Below are positions 23,637 through 34,923 of a stretch of DNA of 64,000 nt, piece after piece (position 1 is the first letter of the stretch; each line of letters begins with the position of its first letter). A program made the translations under genes and the position numbers. The DNA lies in NCBI GenBank assembly GCA_945910005.1, contig OX246737.1, positions 79,426,931-79,490,930 on the forward strand, given 5' to 3'. The stretch is from Isoperla grammatica. Its lineage: Eukaryota > Arthropoda > Insecta > Plecoptera > Perlodidae. Under the pieces are notes generated by a model, which made no database searches, was not told the origin of the DNA, and saw nothing but the letters and a program-made list of their open reading frames with translations.

Positions 23637-24100
23637 GGTAGCTCTAGTAAGCTCTTTGAATTTGCTTCTGGCCATGGGTCCCCCCTGAGACACTGCTGCA
23701 ACTCACTCCGCTACGAGTAAATCCAGTAGACCTTGGGTAGCTCTAGTAAGCTCTTTGAATTTGCTTCTGGCCATGGGTCCCCCCTGAGACACTGCTGCAA
23801 CTCACTCCGCTACGAGTAAATCCAGTAGACCTTGGGTAGCTCTAGTAAGCTCTTTGAATTTGCTTCTGGCCATGGGTCCCCCCTGAGACACTGCTGCAAC
23901 TCACTCCGCTACGAGTAAATCCAGTAGACCTTGGGTAGCTCTAGTAAGCTCTTTGAATTTGGTTCTGGCCATGGGTCCCCCCTGAGACACTGCTGCAACT
24001 CACTCCGCTAGGAGTAAATCCAGTAGACCTTGGGTAGCTCTAGTAAGCTCTTTGAATTTTCTTCTGGTCATGGGTCCCCCCTGAGACACTGCTGCAACTC
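23606..24100. repeat. 99-bp tandem repeat, five units, at the end of the Penelope-like element
   Basis: The unit spans ACTCCGCTACGAGTAAATCC, the stretch through CCATGGGTCCCCCC, and CACTGCTGCAACTC, at 99-bp spacing (23606, 23705, 23804, 23903, 24002). Each unit contains the right half of the 60-bp hAT-like element plus Penelope-like 3' sequence. On the minus strand a unit reads MARSKFKELTRATQ in one frame, which appears to be the C-terminal end of the Penelope-like protein. Confidence 0.9.
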
Positions 24101-24737
24101 TTGTCTCTGAGAATGGTCAGCAACATGCTGATTGTTGGCTGGAAACACCTGCTGGACTTTTAGGTTAGCCACAATCGGTTTCCAAGCCGAAGGTAGTCTT
24201 TGAGCGTCATCTCGCTTGTTCAGGTTATGAGGCCGCTTCTCAATCTCATTTGCTTCTCGGATTAACCTCGCTCGAAGATTGTCCACTGAAGAAAGAAGCC
24301 TTACCCCGGCAAAGTTAATGTTATGTCCTTCCTTTATTGTTGTGTTGTGCTAGAGATGACGTTGACTGGCCTTGGTCCACAGCAAGTCGGTGTTCTTGAA
24401 CTTGCTGCGATAATTTTCTACTTGTTTGACCAATGTTACTGTGATGACAACCATTACAGGGTATCTTATATACTCCTTTGTTTTCTAAAGGAATCACATC
24501 CTTACAAGTTCCCACCATTTCGCCAAATTTCTTCTCGGTATTAAAGATCATTCGTATGTTTTCTCGGCGAAGCCGTTGACTGATCAAGTCTGTCGTCCCT
24601 TTAATGTATGGCAAATAGGCAGTATACTTGGGTGGTTCTACTGGTTCTACTTGTGACGTCGAGGTAAAAAGAGGTTGTCGATGCCATGCCTTAGTTATTA
24701 AACTATTCGTAAACCCGTTAGAACAACCAAGATACAA
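24068..24737 (-). pseudogene. Penelope-like GIY-YIG endonuclease fragment
   Basis: In family members the C-terminal GIY-YIG nuclease nicks the target DNA for reverse transcription. Visible here are the connector CSNGFTNSLITKAWH, the GVYKIPC and NIGQTSRKL blocks (the GIY and YIG motifs appear as GVY and NIG), and the EHR helix; 24286-24068 continues in another frame with KRDDAQRLPSAWKPIV. The start at 24737 is a truncation point and not a true start. Confidence 0.8.
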
Positions 24738-25013
24738 ATATAAAACTAACGATGGAAATCGAAGAAGATGGTAAATAACCTCTTTTGGATGTTCTTGTTC
24801 AGAAAAAACCTGATGGAAATCTTGGCCATACTGTGTTTAAAAAAGCTACTCATACAAACAGATATCTAAATGCAACCTCTCACCACCACCCGAGTCAAAT
24901 CCGGTCTGTTGCTTACACACTGGCCAATAGATCACACAAAATTTCAGATGTGGATAATATTGATGCAGAATATAAAATATTACATCATGCTCTTTCATGT
25001 AACGGGTTTACGA
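24738..25013 (+). pseudogene. Penelope-like reverse transcriptase end, inverted fragment
   Basis: The segment reads KLTMEIEEDGK, a TAA stop, then PLLDVLVQKKPDGNLGHTVF and on to HALSCNGFTN, the region following the RT catalytic core in Penelope-like proteins (LDVLV..K.DG.LG..V..K.THT..YL....HH). It ends where the opposite-strand segment begins in protein order. The stop codon and its small size show it is non-functional. Confidence 0.8.
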
Positions 25014-25015
25014 AT

Positions 25016-25740
25016 AGGCGCCACCGAAATTATTATTCTATAAGTTGAAAGGAAGAGATTGAGCCCACTCCCATAGCCCATGCTTGCTTCATCAAGTAGC
25101 CCAGGGGAGCCAATGCTAGTACATTTGAGTACAGATTAGCATACACAAATCTAGATTTGTAGGTAAACGGTAAATCATATGAAAATACCTGAAAATGAAT
25201 TGTATGTAGAATTTTACCAGAAATATTTTTTGTCATGTTAGATTTGGTCGTAAATAGTACGGTATGAAGATAAATTGCCAAAACCACCTGAAGTGGCAGC
25301 AATTTTGTTTTTCACATGCAACTCGTAAACGCTTATCATTGGAGCTTGGCACCATCAATATTATTATTTTATAAGCTTAAAAAAAGAGATTGGGACCACT
25401 CCCTTAGCTCACAGTTGCTTCATCAAGAAGCGAACGGGAGTCAAGTTTTTACATTTGAGTTCAGATGCACACATACAAACATTTAATTTGTACGTAAGTA
25501 GTACTTCCTATGAAAATATTCAAGTATCATGTGTGTGTAGAATTGTACTAGAAATAATTTTTGTCATATTAAATTTTGGACAAAAAACGTACGATTGTGA
25601 AGATAAATAGGAAAAACCTCATGCGAGTCGGCCATTTTGTATTTTATGTATAACTTGTACACGCCTATTTTTGGAGCTTGGCACCATCCAAATTATTATT
25701 CTACAAGCTAAAACGAAGATCTAATTGTGTACTTTTTTTC
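25016..25740. repeat. Two and a bit diverged direct repeats of about 330 bp
   Basis: GGCGCCACCGAAATTATTAT at 25018, GGCACCATCAATATTATTAT at 25347 and GGCACCATCCAAATTATTAT at 25680 start successive copies. The first two share TAAG..GAGATTG..CCACTCCC, TTGCTTCATCAAG and ACATTTGAGT. The third copy is only its first 60 bp. The copies differ at many sites, so the duplication is old. Confidence 0.75.
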
Positions 25741-27225
25741 GAAATTGTACAATATTATGATTGCCAATGCTTCTATGCATTACACTTGTATTTAGCGGTC
25801 GCACAAAAGCCGTGGCGCATTCTTGTCTTTAATACTTCACTAATACCAATCGCTTAAAGATAAAATTATGAACAAAATTCACCAATAAGGCAACACTCTG
25901 AAATTTCTACACGTGTATGAATATGTTTGTAATATTTTGATAATATATAGTTGCTTCATGGTTTTATATATTGAGAACATATTAAGTTTATACTTAATTG
26001 ACGATAACTTTCGAATTATTTACCGTACATGAAAAATTGTTGCAAATAAATATTTTTCAATTATACACAAATATATTGTACAGTTATCATTTTCGTTGTC
26101 AGACCAACCGTTTGGCCGTAATTGAGCGATATTCAATGCAATGCGCAGTCAAAATTGGGGGCGCCGCCCCCGTTCCCAGTCGCGGATATCGCTCTGGCAC
26201 CAAAGTGCGCTAAATACTGTAAAACCTCATGAACACATCGGTATATGGTGCTATACTCTTTCCTCGAAATTGCACAGGATTCCATTTGATGCTGGACTAT
26301 ATATGGCAGTCAGAAACAATATTATTCTGATATATTTGACTTACCGTGGTGAAGAATCGACTACTCTATAAATGTTATAGTTTTCTTTATACTTTAAGTA
26401 TCGAGCCTTGTACCTCCGGGGCAATTTGCGAAGCCGACATTAGTTTTGAGACGCATTCTGGTTTGACTTTTCGTGATTTTTTGGTGAATAACCCAACAAC
26501 TTGTGTTTTAAATCCCAATTAAATTCAGAGAGTTCAAAATGTTCAGTACAAATTCTACAATTCTTTCGATCTAAAAAAATAAATTGTATTTAACCGTCAG
26601 CATTCTGTAAATCACTTTGTTTGGTAGGGCTTCTGTTGTTACATCCACTCACCACACAATCATCATTATTAGTATTTTTAACTGTATAGTACATTACTAC
26701 ATAATAATGCATTTAAACAATACATAAAAAGCTTTTACGAACGAAGCATACGAATAGACAGTTGCTTACTAATAGTTAACGCTGTACAAACGTGGAGAAC
26801 CAACTGTGCAGGTCAAAATATGCAAATAGTATCACAACACGTCACACTTATTAACAATCTATAAAAAAGCGCTCATATTATAATATCGGAACTTCGAATT
26901 GACAAAGTACGTGTAAAATAACACTTAAATAAAAGTAATTACTTTTTTATATTCTTCCGGAACTAAGCACTTTGGGTAGAAAATTCTATTTTTTAAACAC
27001 TCAAATCAAACGCACTGACAACAGTTCTTGTCATTGTAGTATCTACACTCAACGAGACGTTTCCCTGCTTAAAATTCCCATGGATACTGGTTGGTTACGA
27101 GATGTAATTCTTAGTGTAACACATAAGAACTGGACGGTTTCACACAGAACCAATCGTAACATGTTTCCAATGAATTCCATTTGAAATTGTAACTAACCGG
27201 AACAATGCGTAATAAACCAGCAATA
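25741..27225. other. No gene recognised
   Basis: AT-rich sequence with only short ORFs that resemble nothing known. A GC-rich patch GGGGGCGCCGCCCCC lies at 26157-26171. No element ends could be identified. Confidence 0.4.
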
Positions 27226-27229
27226 GATG

Positions 27230-28487
27230 TAACCCATGGTAACGGCAACCAATAAGAATCTAATGTAACAAACTGGAACATGTTTCTTATCGTAATCAAA
27301 CGTATTCCATGGTAACGGCAACCAATAAGAATCTAATGTAACAAACTGGAACATGTTTCTTATTGTAACCAACCGTATTCCATGGTAATGGCAACCAATA
27401 AGAATCTAATGTAACAAACTGGAACATGTTTCTTATCGTAATCAAACGTATTCCATGGTAACGGCAACCAATAAGAATCTAATGTAACAAACTGCAACAT
27501 GTTTCTTATCGTAATCAAACGTATTCCATGGTAACGGCAACCAATAAGAATCTAATATCACGACTGGGAAAGTGTTTCTTATCGTGACCAACCGTATTCC
27601 AAGGTAACGGCAACCAATAAGAATCTAATGTAACAAACTGGAACATGTTTCTTATTGTAACCAACCGTATTCCATGGTAACGGCAACCAATAAGATCTAA
27701 TGTAACAAACTGGAACATGTTTCGTATCGTAATCAACCGTATTTCATGGTAACGGCAACCAATAAGAATCTAATGTAACAAACTGGAACATGTTTTGTAT
27801 CGTAACCAACCGTATTCCATGGTAACGGCAACCAATAAGAATCTAATGTAACAAACTGGAACATGTTTCTTATCGTAACCAACCGTATTCCATGGTAACG
27901 GCCACCAATAAGAATCTGATGTAACAAACTGGAACATGTTTCTTATCGTAACCAACCGTATTCCATGGTAACGGCAACCACTAAGAATCTAATGTAACAA
28001 ACTGGAACATGTTTCTTATCGTAACCAACCGTATTCCATGGTAACGGCAACCAATAAGAATCTTATGTAACAAACTGGAACATGTTTCGTATCGTAACCA
28101 ACCGTATTCCATGGTAACAGCAACCAATAAGAATCTAATGTAACAAACTGGAACATGTTTCGTATTGTAACCAACCGTATTCCATGGTAACGGCAACCAA
28201 TAAGAATCTAATGTAACAAACTGGAACATGTTTCTTATCGTAACCAACCGTATTCCATGGTAACGGCAACCAATAAGAATCTGATGTTACAAACTGGAAC
28301 ATGTTTCGTATCGTAACCAACCGTATTCCATGGTAACGGCAACCAATAAGAATCTAATGTAACAAACTGGAACATGTTTCGTATCGTAACCAACCGTATT
28401 CCATGGTAACGGCAACCAATAAGAATCTAATGTAACAAACTGGAACATGTTTCTTATCGTAACCAACCGTATTCCATGGTAACGGCA
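27230..28487. repeat. 73-bp minisatellite, about 17 units
   Basis: Units hold CGTATTCCATGGTAACGGCA, ACCAATAAGAATCTAATG and AACTGGAACATGTTTC with a constant 73-bp period (for example 27301 and 27374). One unit near 27560 is more diverged, and one near 27693 has lost a base. The period is not a multiple of three, so the minus-strand frames in it are short and incidental. Confidence 0.93.
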
Positions 28488-28770
28488 GCTAATTTAAAAA
28501 AGATACTCTATCCCAGCTAGTTTTCGAGATATTTGCGTCGCTTGGTCCACTCTGTCAACAACTCACATAATTTAGACAGAAAAATATGTACTTAATTAAT
28601 AAATAAAAATGATCATTAAGTTTAGCATTTAATGCTCTATTTAATGGCCTATAAGTAGAAATTAGTAGTTTACAAAATATGAAAGTATTTTTTTAATATG
28701 CATTTCAATTTAGTTGCTTTGAATTTGTAAACCTAGTTCACTTCATAGATTGACTTCTGCCATACCATTT

Positions 28771-29462
28771 TTATTGGATTTCATACATATTGGGGAATGT
28801 GGCACAATAACTCTGATTAGCAAACTGAATCATAAGGCATTTTGATACAATGTCTCTGGGTTCTATGGCAAACATGTCGTTTGATGTGATGCATTTATAC
28901 ATGTATGTAAGAGTAACATCATTGTACATCATTGGTAATGTCGTTACAGGAGAAACAATTAAAACACATTTTCCGTTGATGGTCGTCGGTTCACACACTC
29001 GCACAATTTTTACGATAATTACGAACAAACCATTACGCAGTTTTACAACCGTATCATTACTCTTTTTTGACCTGATGTAATCTAGGCTGTGGTACTTCAC
29101 ATCTCCTACAATTAATCGTGGAAAGCAGGTGACATTTCCTTCCGGAAGCAGTGTAAGTATGTTGGGGTCATCAGTTGCATACCCAACACCCAACAAATTA
29201 ATCCTTAGTGGGTCACTTGGCTTAAAAGTAAATCTAAGATTGACATCAATTTCTTTACATACATTCACAATGTTGTCAGATACTTGTAAATCGTTAACAA
29301 ATGATGGTAAACTGTTGGCAATTAGAACCTTTCTGACAACTTCTTTTTGTACTCCTCTTGGGCCCTTAATGTGTTTTTTTATGTTATGTATGTTTGATTC
29401 ATACTGGAATGTAGAGAATGTCCACAGGGGTCCACACATCTTCACAGCTTTTGCAACATGAG
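28771..29462 (-). pseudogene. Transposase-domain protein, C-terminal part (split by an LTR element)
   Basis: The frame continues the gene that starts near 36730 on the minus strand. After the insertion point it reads VAKAVKMCGPLWTFSTFQYE, then SNIHNIKKHIKGPRGVQKEV, and runs to a stop at 28771. The block PLW.FS.F.YES is typical of the large invertebrate family annotated as transposase domain-containing (Transposase_21/DUF4218-like, related to CACTA/EnSpm proteins). Codons 29586-29463 of the open frame belong to the LTR. The gypsy-type element inserted with an ATGAG duplication, and the frame resumes in register on its far side (34924 and up). Confidence 0.8.
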
Positions 29463-29670
29463 TGTTATATAAATGTATTTTATATCTACAACAACCACAA
29501 CAACAAGACTGTACTTGAGTTGGGTTGTACTTCCGGTCCCTGAGTTGATCATGTAGTTTCACGATGTCATGGCTGAATAAAACCACAGTGCATAACAGCT
29601 CGGATAATCAATGGATACCTATCCATCACAACTCCATCCTAAGTTAATAAGTAACAACAAAGATATAACA
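29463..29670 (+). repeat. 5' LTR of the mag-like gypsy element (208 bp)
   Basis: Starts TGTTATATAAATG and ends AGATATAACA, with AATAAAACC as a likely polyadenylation signal. Identical to the 3' LTR except for A to G and G to T near its end. Confidence 0.95.
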
Positions 29671-29802
29671 TGGTGTCAGAAGTGGGATACACGTATATTT
29701 AACTAAATAAACAACGTTCGCGTTAGTAATAAAAGTTTAGTTTAAAAGTGAGGTTAGAAAGTACCGACCACATGTAGAACGCGCAAGCCTAACATTACAA
29801 TA

Positions 29803-31990
29803 ATGGAAGGATTCCGAGTTCCGCCAGTGCTGAAGATAAAAGACAACCCCCACGTAGAGTGGAAGGATTGGCGTCAGCAGTTTGAAACGTACATAGCTGC
29901 AACTGGCCTGGACACTAAACCAGATGCACGTAAGATTGCAATGCTAATAAACTTGATAGGACCAGACGCTCAGCCCATATTCAACAATTTCGTGTTTGAT
30001 AATCCGGATGATAAGAAGAAGTTTGATGTGGTGCTTAATAAATTTGAAGTGCATTGTCTCCCACAAGTAAACATAATCATGGAACAGTTTAAGTTTTTCA
30101 ACGTCAAGCAGAAAGAAGGTCAGCCATTTGATAGCTTCTTGACAGAACTAAGAACGAAATCAGGCTCGTGTGATTTTGGAAATCAATTAGACAATCTAAT
30201 GCGAGCTAGAATCGTGTTTGGGATCCGAGATTTGTCTTTACAAGAAAAGCTTCTTCGAGACGGAGCCCTAACCCTGAACAAGGCTATCACCGTTTGCCGA
30301 GCGGCAGAAGCGTCAAAACGACAACTCGACCAGCTAGGCCTACGTGATACAACATCACATGCAGGACAACCAAGTGAAGTGAATGCGGTGAAATCGACAC
30401 ACAACTGGAAACAGAAAAACTCTGGAGAACCGCGAACGGCGAAGCACAATCAGCCGACTGCGACCGCAACCAACACCTCGTTCCAGAAACCGTTTGACTG
30501 TCGCAAGTGTGGGAATTCTCATTTAGCTAAAGCTTGCCCAGCTTTTGGCAAGGAGTGTTTTGTGTGTCATGGTAAAAATCATTTCAGTTCCGTGTGTTTT
30601 CACAAGAAACCCAAACAGGTGAAAGAAGTGACACTTCAAGAAAATGAGTACGTAGTTGAACTACTAGAAAACAAGATAGTGTCACAAGTAGAAAAAGATG
30701 AGTGGCTTACTAATTTAAAAATTGGTGATAAAAATGTAACCTTTAAGCTTGATACGGGTGCACAGGTAAACATCTTACCAGGTAACGTTTATGACAATCT
30801 AAACCTAGGCTTATCTACTGCAGGTAAGGTGAAAACTACCAATACAATATTGATCACCTATGGCAACCATAGAATCAAACCTAGAGGCCTAGTGGAGTTG
30901 GTTTGTTCAAAGGGTAGCAATGAACGTATAAAATTAGATTTCATTGTAGCTGACATTGAGTCACAACCTTTGTTAGGCCTAAAAGGGTGTCAAAAATTAA
31001 ACCTTATAAGAAAGGTTGACAAAGTTAATGTTGTTGCAAACATAGGGCAATGGATTCAGACTAAAGAGGGTATTGTAGCTGAATACAGTGAGTTATTTGA
31101 AGAATTAGGGAAACTCCCAGGAGAGTATAACATGGTTTTGAATGATAAGGTAGATCCTGTTGTTCATTCCCCTAGAAAGGTCCCGTTTCAGCTCCAACCC
31201 AAGCTAAAAGAAGCTCTTGAAAATCTTGAAGCTAAAGGCGTTGTATCTAAAGTAGATCACCCAACGGATTGGGTCAGTAGTCTCGTAATAGTGGAAAAAC
31301 AAGACGGACGACTACGTCTCTGTCTTGATCCTAGAGATTTAAATCTGGCAATAAAACGTGAACATTTCGCAATTCCGACTGCCGAGGATGTCGCTGCTAG
31401 AATGAATGGGAAGAAAGTCTTTACAATACTCGACATGAAGGACGGGTTTTGGCACATACAGTTAAACAATACTAGTGCTGACTACTGTACTTTTCAAACC
31501 CCGTTTGGTAGATATCGTTTCGAAAGGCTTCCATTTGGCGTTAGTTCGGCACCGGAAATTTTCCAAAAGAGGGTCATGAAAATATTTGGAGATATTACTG
31601 GAGTAGAGATTGTGTTCGATGATTTGATAATTGCAGGTACAACTGTAGAGGAACATGATAAGATTCTTCTTGCAGTCTTAGAGAGAGCCAAGCAGTATGG
31701 AGTAAAGTTCAACAAGGATAAGCTGCAACTACGAGTGGACTCTGTAAAATACATAGGACATCTGGTAACATCGGAAGGACTCAAGCCAGATGAGGACAGG
31801 ATTCGACCGATGGTTGAGATGCCTCGCCCAACAAGTAAGGAAGATCAACGTCGTTTCTTAGGTATGGTCACGTATGTAGCTCAGTTTGTGCCCAAACTTT
31901 CACATACCACGGCCCCGTTAAGAGAATTACTTAAGAATGATGTTGATTGGCAATGGCAGCCTCACCATGAGAAAGCCCTTGCAAGCTTAA
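29803..31990 (+). CDS. Gag-protease-reverse transcriptase part of the mag-like gypsy element
   Basis: The reading frame opens at the ATG at 29803 (MEGFRVPPVLKIKDNPHVEW). Gag covers roughly residues 1-280, with two zinc knuckles at about 232-267 (CRKCGNSHLAKAC and CFVCHGKNHFSSVC). An aspartic protease has DTGA at about 316. The reverse transcriptase lies at about 450-640, with LDMKDGFWHI, LPFGVSSAPEIFQ and the catalytic FDDL near 606. The frame is interrupted at 31991 by a piggyBac-like insertion, after which a short foreign tail and a stop (32026-32028) follow. Up to that point I saw no stop or frameshift. Confidence 0.9.
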
Positions 31991-32765
31991 CCCTTGACTG
32001 GTATCCTTATTTTCATATACGTAACTGATATGGTGGGGTCAAATATTACCCCAGTTTTAATTTCACTTTTAAACTGCCTAAATAACCACAAATATGAATT
32101 ATTGTGCTGAGGACTAATTGATATACATTTTATTCATTGTATTTACAATATTGATTAATGGTTTATCAATTATTAGCGCAAGTTACACATTTTTTACTGA
32201 AAGTAAGTAATTTTCAAACTAAAAGAAACAGTGGATGTTTAAAAATTTATATTAAAAGATACAATTTGTATTTTTCTTCTTGCGCGTCGATTTATTGTTA
32301 ATAGATATTCAAATCATTCTCTGAAATAAAAAAATCAGAAATATTATGTTTGTATGTCAAACCAACAAGGGTGTCTGTTTTGTATGTCATGAGTACAGTT
32401 TTTGTTTCTTGTTAGTTCAACCAGATTGTTTACTTTTGCCCATTATAGTGAACAATGTTTTACAATACGCAAAGTTATGTTTGTTTTTAACCAGAAGAGT
32501 TGTCACGATGCCATTTTCATCCATATTGTCAAATAATTTGTAAAAGAAAAAGTCCCGTAAGAGGTATCCTGGGGTCTTTTTTTACCCCACGAATTAATTG
32601 CCGCCAAACGCTTCGGAGCAACAAAAAACACAACCACTATCTTCAACGCCTCAGCGGGAACTGAGATTACCTAATTCGCCAGCCGCATGCTAGAAATTCC
32701 TGGTGGTCAAATATAGAACTATATCGTGCTGGGGTCGGCACAGACCCCACCATACCAGTCAAGGG
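31991..32765. mobile_element. piggyBac-like non-autonomous element (775 bp, TTAA duplication)
   Basis: Terminal inverted repeats CCCTTGACTGGTAT (31991) and ATACCAGTCAAGGG (ending 32765) are flanked by TTAA at 31987-31990 and 32766-32769. A CCC start and TTAA duplication are the piggyBac signature. The right repeat continues as GGTGGGGTC next to the terminal part; on the left the same GGTGGGGTC is displaced by about 27 bp. No transposase is encoded. Removing element and one TTAA leaves the host gag-pol frame in register. Confidence 0.92.
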
Positions 32766-32769
32766 TTAA

Positions 32770-34547
32770 AAGAGAAACTATGCAATGCACCAGTTTTGAG
32801 ATATTATGATTCAACCAAACCCTTGGTCTTGCAGACCGATGCCTCGAAAGACGGGCTTGGTGCATGCTTGATGCAAGAATCTCTTCCAATAGCATATGCA
32901 TCACGCAGCCTCACTGCTGCAGAAAAGAATTATGCCCAGATAGAGAAGGAGATGCTTGGAATAGTGTATGGTGTGCAAAAATTTCACCAATACGTTTACG
33001 GTAGAAGGGTGCATGTCCACACAGATCATAAACCCCTAGTCGTAATAGTGAAAAAAGAGCTAAATCAAGTGTCATTTAGGCTCCAACGCATGCTGCTAAA
33101 GTTGTTAAGATACGATTTAGATGTGTCGTATGTCCCTGGCAAAGAGCTGTTCTTGGCAGATACCCTGTCAAGGGCATATCTGTTAGACCCGGTTGAGGAT
33201 GATCCTGAATTAAACGTAATTGTTCATTCAGTAGAAAAGCATTTAGCCGTGAGTCCAGCAAAGAGGGAGGAGACTCAGAAAGCAACTTTAGCTGATAAAA
33301 TACTTCAAAAGTTAATTCACTACCACACAGAAGGTTGGCCTAGAAGAGTTTCCGATATTGAACCAGGAGCGAAACCCTATTGGAAACTCCAGGAACAGAT
33401 CTCTGTGTCGGAAGGTCTAGTGTTTGTAGGAAATAAACTCCTCGTACCTCAAACAATGCGTGACAAAATGTTAATTTCAATCCATGAGGGTCATCAGGGC
33501 ATGGAAAAATGTAAGGCAAGAGCACGAGCTATTCTCTATTGGCCGGGCATGACACAGCAAATTGAAGACACAGTGTCCAAATGCTGGATCTGCGAGAAGT
33601 TTCAGAGAAACAACTCGAAAGAGCCCTTACTTCCTCATACCATTCCTGATCGGCCATGGCAGAGGATTGCTGCCGATTTCCTAGAGTATGGGGGTATTTC
33701 ATACTTGGCCATGATAGATTACTATTCTAAGTGGTTAGAAGTAATCAAGTGTGAAGGAAAAACAGCAAAAGATGTGATCCAAAATATGAAACTGGTATTC
33801 TCACATCATGGCATCCCAGAGTGTGTAGTTTCAGATAACATGCCGTTTATGAGCTACGAATACAAACAATTTGCAAAAGAATGGGATTTTCAAATAGTTA
33901 CCTCCAGCCCAACCTATGCACAATCAAATGGAATGGCGGAGAGTGCAGTAAAGATAGGGAAAACGATGCTCCGGAAGGCACAAGCTGAAGGAACTGATAT
34001 CTTTACAGCTCTTTTAGAGTACAGATCAACCCCTATCAAGGATATCAATAGGTCTCCAGCACAATTGCTTATGAGTAGGAATCTTCGCACGAAGTTGCCG
34101 ATGTCCAAGTCTCTCTTAGAACCTCGAGTAGCAACACAAGTTACGGAAGCCCTTCGTGTAAAACAATGTCGTCAGAAGAAGTTCTATGACCGATCTGCTC
34201 GTCCTTTACCTCCATTGAGGGTAGGAGATAGTTGCAGAATTAGACGTGGCGATACTTGGGAAAAAGCCATTGTAAAGGGTATACATGAAACACCGAGGTC
34301 CTACATCGTAACTACGGCAAACAACACGGACTACCGAAGAAACCGAAGAGATTTGCACCAGTCTGTAAATCCTCCTCCTACAGTAATGCAACCACCTCCA
34401 GAAGATTTGTTCCAAGAAACCAATCACATTCCTGAGCCATTAAATCCAATAGATCCTTTAGTTGTAGAACCTCCCTTGTCTACAATAGTAACTAGACCTG
34501 TTCGCAACAAACGACCTCCTCGTTATCTGTTGGATTACCAACACTAA
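32770..34547 (+). CDS. RNase H-integrase part of the mag-like gypsy element
   Basis: Continuation of the gag-pol frame after the piggyBac-like insertion. It holds RNase H (LQTDASKDGLGACLMQE, YAQIEKEMLGIVYG, HTDHKPL), the zinc-binding HHCC of integrase (HEGHQG with C..C at KCWICEKF), and the integrase core with its aspartates in AADFLEYGG and VVSDN and its glutamate in QSNGMAES. A proline-rich tail ends at the stop at 34547. Apart from the insertion I found no damage, so the element would have been intact before it. Confidence 0.9.
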
Positions 34548-34715
34548 GTTAGTTACCATTAGTATGTAAATCATTAGTTCATAATTGTATTCTAGTGTAA
34601 CTCCAACTTTGTAAACTCTTAAATGTAACTTTCAACCGTGTTGATTTGAAAAAAAAAAATGTTAACTGAAAATTGTACTTACCATCAATAATTATGTTAA
34701 GCTAAGAAAAGGGGA

Positions 34716-34923
34716 TGTTATATAAATGTATTTTATATCTACAACAACCACAACAACAAGACTGTACTTGAGTTGGGTTGTACTTCCGGTCCCTGAGTTG
34801 ATCATGTAGTTTCACGATGTCATGGCTGAATAAAACCACAGTGCATAACAGCTCGGATAATCAATGGATACCTATCCATCACAACTCCATCCTAAGTTAA
34901 TAAGTAACGACAAATATATAACA
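34716..34923 (+). repeat. 3' LTR of the mag-like gypsy element (208 bp)
   Basis: Ends ACGACAAATATATAACA; two base differences from the 5' LTR. Followed directly by the second ATGAG. Confidence 0.95.

Larger units (their letters stand above)
23577..25015 (-). mobile_element. Penelope-like element with inverted 5' part
   Basis: Minus strand 24737-24068 carries the GIY-YIG endonuclease end of a Penelope-like element: YLPYIKGTTDLISQRLR, a GVYKIPC block with NIGQTSRKLSQQVQEHRLAV, then RLIREANEIEKRPHNLN after a frame change. Plus strand 24738-25013 carries the protein segment that should precede it (DGK, stop, PLLDVLVQKKPDGNLG, then THTNRYLNATSHHHPSQIRS). Both segments meet head to head near 24737 and both touch the motif NGFTN. 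This is a 5' inversion as made by twin priming. The copy is dead (TAA in the plus segment, frameshift at about 24300). Confidence 0.85.
29463..34923 (+). mobile_element. Ty3/gypsy (mag-like) LTR retrotransposon inside the transposase pseudogene
   Basis: Two 208-bp LTRs (29463-29670 and 34716-34923) begin TG and end CA and differ at two positions. The 5-bp target duplication ATGAG lies at 29458-29462 and 34924-34928. A primer-binding-site-like TGGTGTCAGAAGTGGGA follows the left LTR, and GAAAAGGGGA, a polypurine tract, precedes the right LTR. One gag-pol frame starts at 29803; it is broken only by a 775-bp piggyBac-like element, beyond which it continues to 34547. The insertion is recent judging by LTR similarity. 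Confidence 0.95.

Noticed and set aside
25998..26371. Short plus-strand ORFs near a GC-rich patch as a gene or element end
   Set aside because: No matching inverted end or target duplication could be found and the frames look random.
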